Source: Corynebacterium choanae (lineage in GTDB: Bacteria > Actinomycetota > Actinomycetes > Mycobacteriales > Mycobacteriaceae). Taken from it: a stretch of 64,000 nucleotides of DNA. This document shows, piece by piece, positions 52,862-60,900 of the stretch. The translations under genes and the position numbers were made by a program. The stretch covers positions 744,001-808,000 of the forward strand of contig NZ_CP033896.1 of assembly GCF_003813965.1 (NCBI RefSeq), given 5' to 3'. The notes under the pieces were generated by a model. That model did not search any database and was not told the DNA's origin. It saw nothing but the letters and a program-made list of their open reading frames with translations. Each line of letters begins with the position of its first letter. The first letter of the stretch is position 1.

Positions 52862-53172
52862 AACGGTTTACACAGATAATGCTGATACAAGGCTGCGGTA
52901 CAGCGGCAAATATCCAGCTGCTTGCCCGCAACGCCGAGTGTCGGCAGTGAAACCGGACAACAGTCTACAGGATTACCTGCAGCAGGAGCCAACCTTATCG
53001 TGGGGGGATGGATGGCGGTGGGAAAACATGGATGAATCGGCGAATTCCCTGCGAAGCATCCCGCAGCGGCCTAGGCTGGAACCATCACCTGTGTTCACCG
53101 CGGTGTGCAGCATTGTCTCTTGGCGAACACAATCCCGGTGACTTTTGTACGCTTGCTGGAAGGACTCTTGCA
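52862..53172. other. Spacer between tRNA-Arg and the 99-residue gene
   Basis: About 310 bases carrying the tRNA promoter region on one side and the GGAAGGA ribosome binding site of the next gene on the other. The frame of the next gene is open through part of it without family character. Confidence 0.45.
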
Positions 53173-53472
53173 ATGGCACCACTAAAGCCCACGTTTACCG
53201 ATGTTCATGGCCGTAAAGTTGCGGCGCAAATGACCCACGAGGGGCGCACGTCCCGGTTGACGATCAACGAGCTGGACGAAAATGGCGAGCCAACGTTGCT
53301 GCTGTGCCTCAACAGCTACGATGCAACGCTTTTGGCACGGGCCTGCAACCTGTTCGTGAAGCACAATTTCTCGGTGAACTTCACCGACGTCAACATGATG
53401 CTTTCCCCCGAGGATAAGGCGCAGATTCTCGGCGATGAGGAAGAACTGCCACGCGATAAAGATACGTGGTGA
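53173..53472 (+). CDS. Conserved small hypothetical protein (99 residues)
   Basis: Soluble, acidic alpha/beta protein. It begins MAPLKPTFTDVHGRKVAAQM, has a Leu-rich centre (EPTLLLCLNSYDATLLARACNLFVK) and ends in a charged EEELPRDKDTW-like segment. There is no signal or membrane helix. I recall small corynebacterial proteins of this pattern but know no function. The ATG at 53173 has GGAAGGA 9 bases upstream, which is strong support for this start over the 55 upstream codons of the open frame. It is a single gene beside tRNA-Arg. Confidence 0.7.
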   Translation: MAPLKPTFTDVHGRKVAAQMTHEGRTSRLTINELDENGEPTLLLCLNSYDATLLARACNLFVKHNFSVNFTDVNMMLSPEDKAQILGDEEELPRDKDTW

Positions 53473-53542
53473 TTTTCTAGCGAGGTGGGTTGAAACCCTG
53501 CTAGCTCTCAAGTCCCGCTGTTGTTGACTGTGTGCAGACAAC

Positions 53543-53737
53543 ATGGTTCGGGTGGGGCTGTTACGCCGTTGGATGCAACGAGATATTGTCGTTGTATCCG
53601 GCGGCGTAGTGTTGTTTTTGATCCTGGTTGCCAGCGGGTGTGGGGGACTGCCCCTGGGGAAGCTGGCAGCGTGGATGGTGTCGCAAGTGACACAGTTGAG
53701 TATTCGTCACATGGGAGGAACCGCAGATGCATTGTGA
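53543..53737 (+). CDS. Possible small membrane or lipoprotein-like ORF overlapping cobF
   Basis: A 64-codon frame with basic N-terminus (MVRVGLLRRWMQRD), a hydrophobic core (IVVVSGGVVLFLILVASG) and a Cys-Gly-Gly that resembles a lipobox. Its end overlaps the cobF start by 11 bases. No ribosome binding site is convincing and no family is recognised. It could be a leader-type peptide or chance. Confidence 0.25.
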   Translation: MVRVGLLRRWMQRDIVVVSGGVVLFLILVASGCGGLPLGKLAAWMVSQVTQLSIRHMGGTADAL

Positions 53738-54482
53738 GCTTATAGGGATGGGGGCTGGTTCCCCCGGTCATATCACCCTCGACGGGGTGGCCTGTTTGCA
53801 GCAAGTCGATGGGATTATCGCCTTGGACAAAGGGGATACGAAACATGACCTATTAGCGGTGCGGGAAACGATTTTACAAACCCATGCCCCGCATGTGCCG
53901 TTAGTGACTGTTGCCGATCCGCCCCGTGACCGGCATCCGGAGAACTATGAGCAGGAAGTGATCCGGTGGCATCATGCCCGTGCTGAACTGCTATATCGCA
54001 CTATTGTGCAGCGTTTTGGGGTGGAATCCCGGGTGGGTTTTCTAGTGTGGGGTGATCCGGCGCTCTACGATTCCACGTTGCGGATTATTGACCATATGCG
54101 GACGGTGGCCGATGCTGAGATCACGGTGACGGTGTATCCCGGTATTACAGCAATTGCGGCGTTGACCGCAGCCCATGCGATCGTGCTCAACCGAATTGGT
54201 GAGGCCATTCATGTCACAACCGGGCGGATGCTTCCTGCGACGAGTAAGGAAGATCGACGCAATTGTGTGGTCATGTTGGATGGTGGCACAGCCTTTACCG
54301 AGGTGGCAGGTCCTGATACCTATATTTATTGGGGAGCCTATCTTGGCACCCCACAGCAGGTGTTACGGCAAGGCTATGTGGCCGATGTCGGGGAGGAAAT
54401 CACCGCATTAAAGGCGCAGCTGCGGGAAGAACACGGCTGGATCATGGACACCTATTTGCTGCGGGAAATTCCAGCCAGCTAG
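53727..54482 (+). CDS. cobF: Precorrin-6A synthase (deacetylating)
   Basis: SAM-dependent methyltransferase of aerobic cobalamin synthesis that methylates precorrin-5 at C-1 with loss of acetate. It is 251 residues long. The tetrapyrrole methylase fold is visible: MHCELIGMGAGSPGHITLDG near the start, ALDKGDTKHDLLAVRE, VGFLVWGDPALYDSTLRI with the substrate-loop GDP, VYPGITAIAALTAAHAIVLN, and GAYLGTPQQVLRQG. The GMGAGSPGHIT and DKG motifs separate CobF from other Cbi/Cob methylases. The ATG at 53727 has GGGAGGAA 7 bases upstream. No other cobalamin gene is in the window. Confidence 0.92.
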   Translation: MHCELIGMGAGSPGHITLDGVACLQQVDGIIALDKGDTKHDLLAVRETILQTHAPHVPLVTVADPPRDRHPENYEQEVIRWHHARAELLYRTIVQRFGVESRVGFLVWGDPALYDSTLRIIDHMRTVADAEITVTVYPGITAIAALTAAHAIVLNRIGEAIHVTTGRMLPATSKEDRRNCVVMLDGGTAFTEVAGPDTYIYWGAYLGTPQQVLRQGYVADVGEEITALKAQLREEHGWIMDTYLLREIPAS

Positions 54483-54626
54483 GCGTTTGCCGATTGTGCG
54501 CTGCTGGGTGCACGGGCGGGGGAGATGCGCCCTTGTCAGAGGAACTTGCAGGGCTGGTTGTGTTGCGGCTGCTAGTGTTGTTCGGATGCTTTTAGAAGGA
54601 AGTTTCCGGTTGGAAGAGGTGTTGTT

Positions 54627-55013
54627 GTGACATATCATGCCCGCGGGTCTCGTGGTCGTGCCCCGATTCGTGTGTTGCCCACTGTGGTGCAGTGGATAAT
54701 TACCGTGCTGGCTATTGCGGCTGCGGTGGGGCTGTTTGTGCAAGCAACCCGCCCAGACGCCGCCCCAGAACTCATGTTGGGTGCGTGGGCTACTGCCAGT
54801 ATTGCGGGATGTTGTCTGCTCACCGCAATCGGCATGGTATGTATTGACGGGATGCGTCGGCTTGCCTTATTGGCAAGTCCATTGGCGTTGATCACCGGTG
54901 GGCTGATTGGTTCAGCGTTTACCACGTTGGCGTGGATTGTTGTGCTGTTCGGTGCGTTGTGGCTGGCGGTGGCGTTAGTGCGGGAAGGTTCCACACCGTA
55001 CTATCTGCGCTAA
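54627..55013 (+). CDS. Small membrane protein, unknown function
   Basis: A 128-residue protein with four predicted helices (about residues 18-38, 48-68, 78-98 and 100-118) and a short polar N-terminus. The last residues are REGSTPYYLR. I do not recognise the family. The start is a GTG at 54627 with AGAGG upstream; the next ATG is inside. It lies 144 bases after cobF and ends convergent with folA, about 220 bases away. Confidence 0.7.
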   Translation: MTYHARGSRGRAPIRVLPTVVQWIITVLAIAAAVGLFVQATRPDAAPELMLGAWATASIAGCCLLTAIGMVCIDGMRRLALLASPLALITGGLIGSAFTTLAWIVVLFGALWLAVALVREGSTPYYLR

Positions 55014-55234
55014 ACCACCCCCTACTCTTCGGTGCAATCACACCGACTCCTATTCGCTTAAAACCGGTGGATGGTACTGCGAGCAGGCTGGACTGCAGGG
55101 CGCGGCCAACGATGCGGGGGATAGACACAATCCGCGGTGCGGCAGGTCTTACCCGGTTCTTTGTGTTGTGTGTCAGAAGGCGTCAAGCAGTAGCCTATCC
55201 CAAGCTTATTGTGTGGACAGGCGCGACGAGCATG

Positions 55235-55801
55235 CTAGCGGGGGAGTTGATAGTGCATGATCTGATAGCGCACACTTCGGGCAGGATCGTGGGAAAGCTG
55301 ACCGGTGTCGCTGCTAAGCCACGGGGATTGCGCAACAAGCTCGGCAGCCGCCGGCACAGGTGGGGCAGTGACTGCGGTTGTGCCGAGTACTTCGCCAAGT
55401 TCGGTGTCGATCTTCGTAATCAGAACATGGGTGCACTGTGCCAAGAGTGCTGCATACACTTGACCGCCGCCAATGACCCACACAGTGTCACGGGACGGCA
55501 GTGCTGTGGTGACGGTTGCCCCAGTCGACCAGTCCCCGGCTGGGGTCGTGGAGAGGACAAAATTTTCCCTCCCGGGGAGGGGACGAAACCTCGCCGGTAA
55601 TGATTCCCAGGTGCGTCGCCCCATCAGCACAGGATGACCAAGGGTGGCGTGTTTGAAATGTGCCAAGTCTTCCGGCACATTCCACGGCATGGTGGTGCCG
55701 TCACCGATCACCCCATCGCGGGACTGTGCCCAAATCGCATGCACACCAGGGGTGGCATTAATGGTGGCGTAGTCAATATGGTCGGCGGCGGCGACGGTCA
55801 C
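55235..55801 (-). CDS. folA: Dihydrofolate reductase
   Basis: Reduces dihydrofolate to tetrahydrofolate with NADPH; it regenerates the cofactor consumed by ThyA, whose gene lies just upstream on the same strand. It is 188 residues long. Motifs are VHAIWAQSRDGVIGDGTTMPWNVPEDLAHFK, with the M-P-W and E-D substrate loop, HPVLMGRRTWESLP with the NADPH-binding Gly-Arg, NFVLSTTP, and VWVIGGGQVYAALL. There is an N-terminal extension of about 17 residues before the first strand. The start ATG at 55801 lies 105 bases after thyA. Confidence 0.95.
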   Translation of the reverse strand: MTVAAADHIDYATINATPGVHAIWAQSRDGVIGDGTTMPWNVPEDLAHFKHATLGHPVLMGRRTWESLPARFRPLPGRENFVLSTTPAGDWSTGATVTTALPSRDTVWVIGGGQVYAALLAQCTHVLITKIDTELGEVLGTTAVTAPPVPAAAELVAQSPWLSSDTGQLSHDPARSVRYQIMHYQLPR

Positions 55802-55906
55802 CGGGATTCATCCTCACTTGTTCAAGGTGTACACCGATCGAGAAGCTACAGCTGAGCTGGTGCATCTGTTGTTGGGCAAGGAATATCCCAACAGCGGTGG
55901 TGGTTT

Positions 55907-56719
55907 TTACACCGCAACCTGGCCGCGGATCGGCGGATGCGGATCATAGCCGCTGATCACAATATCGGAAAAGTCGTAAGAAAACAGGTCAGCTGCTTTG
56001 TTGAGCTGCAGCTGAGGATAGGGGCGTGCCGTCCGGCTCAGCTGCAGGGTGACCTGGTTGCGATGATTATCGTAAATATGGCAGTCGCCGCCGGTCCAAA
56101 TAAATTCACCGACTTGCAGACCGGCCTGCTGTGCCAACATGTGGGTCAGCAGCGAATAGGAAGCAATATTAAACGGCACCCCAAGGAACATGTCGGCGCT
56201 GCGCTGATACAACTGCAGCGACAATTTGCCGTCAGCAACATAGGTTTGAAACAGCAGATGGCATGGTGGCAATGCCATCGCATCAATAGCGGCCACATTC
56301 CAGGCGGAAACAATCTGTCGGCGGGAATCCGGCTGGTTGGTGATCTGCTCAAGTAACCCGGTGATCTGATCAATATGGGTGCCGTCCGGGGTCGGCCAGC
56401 TGCGCCACTGCACCCCATAGACGGGGCCTAGTTCGCCGTGTTCATCAGCCCACTCGTCCCAAATGGTGACGTTGTGGTCGTGCAGATATTTGATATTGGA
56501 TTCGCCGCGTAAAAACCACAGCAGTTCACCGACAATGGAATGCATATGCACTTTTTTCGTGGTGATCAGCGGGAATCCGGCGGTTAAATCAAACCGCAGC
56601 TGCCGGCCAAACACACTGGTCGTGCCGGTGCCGGTGCGGTCTTGTTTATGAATCCCGTTGGCCATAATATCGGCGAGAAGATCCTCGTACGGGGTGGGGA
56701 TTGCTGCAGGGGTAACCAT
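55907..56719 (-). CDS. thyA: Thymidylate synthase
   Basis: Methylates dUMP to dTMP using methylenetetrahydrofolate. It is 270 residues long, close to the E. coli enzyme. Motifs in order are [102 protein letters not shown] with the catalytic Cys, [23 protein letters not shown] and the C-terminal [12 protein letters not shown]. The ATG at 56719 follows AAGGT; the frame is open another 66 codons. It lies between cysQ and folA in a same-strand group. Confidence 0.97.
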   Translation of the reverse strand: MVTPAAIPTPYEDLLADIMANGIHKQDRTGTGTTSVFGRQLRFDLTAGFPLITTKKVHMHSIVGELLWFLRGESNIKYLHDHNVTIWDEWADEHGELGPVYGVQWRSWPTPDGTHIDQITGLLEQITNQPDSRRQIVSAWNVAAIDAMALPPCHLLFQTYVADGKLSLQLYQRSADMFLGVPFNIASYSLLTHMLAQQAGLQVGEFIWTGGDCHIYDNHRNQVTLQLSRTARPYPQLQLNKAADLFSYDFSDIVISGYDPHPPIRGQVAV

Positions 56720-56949
56720 AATGGTTTCTACCTTAACTGGTCTGTCAATTAAGCCCACCCCCAATACGCGTGTTTCCCGCAGGCGGAGCGGCGTCCGCTG
56801 GGGTGGTAAGGGGCGGCACGGTGTGCACGACAGGGATGCGAAAACCCGCCGCTGGAAGCACCTGGCGCGGCAGCGGCAGGAGGAAAGGTTTTCATTCACC
56901 AGCGGCGGGTGGTGCAACAGTGGTTGCGAAAAGAACTCCAGCAGCCGAT

Positions 56950-57720
56950 CTAGTCGGTCAGCGCATAGGTGCCGTGTTCTTCTTTAAAGTCGGCGATGTG
57001 CTGCAAGATTTCTTCCGCCAGTTCAGGGCGGCAAATCAACAAATCAGGCAGATAGGGGTCGCGGTTGTTGTAGGTGATCTCTGAGCCGTCGAGGCGGGAA
57101 CAGTGCAAGCCGGCTGCTTTGGCGACACCGACTGGTGCGGCGGAATCCCACTCGTATTGGCCGCCGGCGTGAATATAGGCGTCCGCATCACCGAGCAGCA
57201 CATACATTGCTTTCGCCCCGGCGGAACCCATGAGCTCCGGGGTGAACCCCATCTGTTCACACACATGGTAGGCAACCTTTGGTGGCCGGTTGTGGGAAAG
57301 CACGATGCGTTTCGCCAACGGGCCGGTCACAGCTTTCGCCTCATCGGCGTGAAATACCACTCCAAGGTCGGGCAGTGCCACTGCGGCAGTTTTCGGTTTG
57401 CCGTCTTCGACCAAAGCGATGTGCACCGCCCAGTCCTGCCGGCCGGTGGCAAACTCTTTCGTCCCATCGAGCGGGTCAATGATCCACACCCGGGACTTCT
57501 CGAGGCGTTCAAGATTGTCGGCAGCTTCCTCAGAGAGGAATCCATCTTCTGGCCGGTGCTGCTCTAACACCCGGGCGATCCAGTTTTGTGCCAGCTCATC
57601 GCCGGCGTCCCCGAGGAAGCGTCCCCGCAGCACACCGACATCACGGACACCTTTCAAAATGTCGCCGGTTCCTTGCGCCAGGCGAGCGGTGAGATTGGCA
57701 TCATCGACATGGTTGGTCAT
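56950..57720 (-). CDS. cysQ: 3'(2'),5'-bisphosphate nucleotidase CysQ / inositol monophosphatase family
   Basis: Metal-dependent phosphatase of 256 residues that in actinobacteria removes the 3' phosphate from PAP(S) and can act on inositol phosphates. The magnesium-site motifs are FLSEEAADN with the first Glu, [15 protein letters not shown] with the D-P-L-D-G-T signature, and the final [16 protein letters not shown], the WDxAAxxxIxxxxG pattern. [19 protein letters not shown] precedes it. The ATG at 57720 has no ribosome binding site; TACAAT and TATAAC boxes lie 3-15 bases upstream, so it may be leaderless. It is divergent from lhr by 200 bases and heads the cysQ-thyA-folA group. Confidence 0.9.
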   Translation of the reverse strand: MTNHVDDANLTARLAQGTGDILKGVRDVGVLRGRFLGDAGDELAQNWIARVLEQHRPEDGFLSEEAADNLERLEKSRVWIIDPLDGTKEFATGRQDWAVHIALVEDGKPKTAAVALPDLGVVFHADEAKAVTGPLAKRIVLSHNRPPKVAYHVCEQMGFTPELMGSAGAKAMYVLLGDADAYIHAGGQYEWDSAAPVGVAKAAGLHCSRLDGSEITYNNRDPYLPDLLICRPELAEEILQHIADFKEEHGTYALTD

Positions 57721-57919
57721 GGTTATATCATTGTAGTGACCGTTGGAAGGCACTTCCACCACATGCCCCGCTGCGGCGGCGGTGGCGACCCGGCGATGGG
57801 GGAAGCACGTCGCCCCCAAAACACAGGTTTTGTCACATAGTCACGACTGATTTTGCCGTCTGGTTTCCGCCCGCCGGGCAGGATTGTTGTCGATCCCTAT
57901 TCATGGTTTTATGGAAGCC

Positions 57920-60900
57920 ATGGCTGACGGCTCTCAGGTGCTTGAAAAGTTCACCCCAGCAGTACGAACCTGGTTTCGTGACGTATTCGATTCCCCCACA
58001 ACAGTGCAGGTGGAAGCCTGGAATGCGGTGTCGCAGGGGGCGAATACTTTGCTGGTGGCGCCCACCGGGTCGGGCAAAACGTTAGCCGCGTTTTTGTGGG
58101 CACTCAACGAGCTCGTTGCAAAGCCTGCCCAGCAGGTGCTGCGGGATCCCTCCACCCCCGCGCAACCACTCCCCGCTGACGCACCTGGCGCCGGGGTGAA
58201 AGTGCTCTATATCTCACCGTTGAAAGCACTCGGTGTCGATGTGGAGCATAATTTACGTGCCCCACTGGTGGGGATCACCCATACTGCGGTACGGCTGGGG
58301 CAGCCGGCACCCAACATTTCGGTGGGGGTGCGCAGCGGCGACACCCCGGCGAAAGAACGCACCCGGCAGGTGAAATATCCGCCAGATATTCTCATCACCA
58401 CCCCAGAGTCGCTCTATCTGATGCTCACCTCCAAAGCAGCTGCCAGCCTGGCAGGGGTGACCACTGTCATCATTGATGAGATTCATGCGGTGGCAGCCTC
58501 GAAACGGGGGGTGCATTTGGCGTTGTCACTTGAACGCCTCGAGCTGCTCGTCGGCAAACCAATCCAACGCATCGGCCTGTCGGCGACAGTGCAACCCCTC
58601 GAAGCGGTCGCCGGATTCCTCACCGGCGATAGGGAAGTGACGATTATTGCCCCACCGGCACACAAACAATGGGATGTGGCTGTCCGCGTCCCCGTCGCGG
58701 ACATGGCTGACCTGCCAACCCCGGAACCGGCATCCACCATCGGCAATGCGGTCGTCGACGATCAGCTGACAGAGGTGGCCGGTAGTAATCCTGGTGATTT
58801 GCAACACCACTTAGCTCTGCAGCGGCAACAACCATCAGCAGACCCAGACGATCACCCGGCGCATACTGTCGAAGATGCAGGAAATGCTCCGCACCGATCT
58901 GATGCTGACGCCAGTTTCGACACTGCACCAGATGTGCCCCTGCATCCCCGCGCCCTGCAACCGGCCACCGACCAGCCGCAAACGAATCTCAGCGACCTGT
59001 TTACCTTCCCCAATGCAGAACCATCCGCCGGTGATGCTACCGACGCTGCTGCGGAACCCGCCGAAACAGCCGACAGCGATGTCACCCCGCTTGGGGAACT
59101 GCTGCACCAGCAGCTGGCAAATTTCACCACCTTCCCCCCAACCGGTGCCGCCACCTTTGGCAACACTGTGCCCCATGCCGGGGAACATGCGCTCACCAGC
59201 GCGGCCACTGCCACCAGCGCCGGCGGATCAATCTGGCCATTTATTGAAGAAAGTATTTTCGCAGAAATCATGGAGCAGCGTTCAACGCTGATTTTCGTGA
59301 ATTCGCGGCGCACCGCTGAACGGCTCACCAGCCGAATCAACGAAATCTATGCGCAACACTATGATCCCGCCTCACTGCATCTGCCCGGTCGCCGACCACC
59401 AGCCCAAGTCATGGTTGCCGCCGACGAAATCGGCAAAGCCCCCACCGTGATTGCCCGTGCCCATCACGGCTCAGTCAGCAAAGACGAACGCGCCGAAATC
59501 GAAGCACAACTCAAAGCCGGCGAACTGCGCTGTGTTGTCGCCACCTCCTCCCTCGAACTGGGAATCGACATGGGCGCAGTCGATTTGGTGATTCAAGTGG
59601 AAGCACCCCCCAGTGTGGCTGCCGCACTGCAACGGGTAGGGCGCGCCGGGCACACCGTCGGGGCAGTATCTCGCGGTTCGGTATATCCCAAACATCGCGC
59701 CGACCTGGTGGCTACCACCGTCACCGTGGAACGGATGCTTCGCGGCGATATCGAGGCAATCCATATCCCCACCAATGCGCTGGATGTACTCTGCCAGCAG
59801 ACTGTTGCCGCCGCCAGCCTAGGACCGCTCGACATTGACCAATGGTATGGGGTGGTGTGTCGCGCCTACCCTTACCGCACCCTTGCCCGGGAAGTGTTTG
59901 ATGCCTGCATCGAACTGGTCACCGGCCAATATCCTTCCACTGATTTTCGCCAGCTGCGACCCCGGCTTATCCACGACGAAACCACCAACCAGCTCATTCC
60001 CCGCCCCGGCGCGCAGCGGCTTGCCGTCACCTCCGGGGGAACAATCCCCGACCGGGGCATGTTTGGGGTGTTTCTGCTGGGCACCGGCGAATCGGGGCGG
60101 CAGCCGCGACGGGTTGGCGAACTCGACGAAGAGATGGTGTATGAATCCCGGGTTGGTGACGTGTTCACGTTGGGGGCAAGCTCGTGGCGTATTGAAGACA
60201 TCACTAAAGATCAGGTGATTGTTACCCCTGCACCGGGGCATACTGGGCGGCTACCGTTTTGGTCAGGGGAGCAGGCTTCTCGCCCCTATGAGTTGGGGTG
60301 TGCGGTTGGTGCGCTGCGGCGGGAAGTAGCCACCGATCCGCAGCGGCTTGCTGCGACACCGCTTGACTCGTGGGCGAAAGAAAACCTCACCCGATTTATC
60401 AGCGAACAGCAGGATGCGTGCGGCATGGTGCCCGATGAGCAAACCCTGCTTTTTGAGCGGTTCCGCGATGAGGTTGGCGATTGGCGGATCGTGTTTCATA
60501 CCCCGTTTGGGCGGGGAGTGAACGCCGCCTGGGCGTTGCTGGTTGGTCAGCAGATTAGTGAAACCACTGGGATGGAGGCGTGGCCGCAGGCCGCCGATGA
60601 CGGGATTGTGCTGCGCCTGCCCGATTCTGCGGAGCCACCGTCGGCGGAGTTGTTTGTGCTCGACCCGGAGACTATCGCCGATGCTATTACCGAACTGGTT
60701 GGTTCTTCGGCACTGTTTGCGTCCCGGTTCCGGGAGTGCGCTGCCCGGGCGTTACTGTTGCCGAAGAAGAATCCGGGTGCCCGTGCCCCGCTGTGGCAGC
60801 AGCGGCAACGCGCGGCACAACTGTTAGATGTGGCCCGCAAATATCCCACATTTCCGATTATTTTGGAAACAGTCCGTGAATGTGTGCACGACGTGTACGA

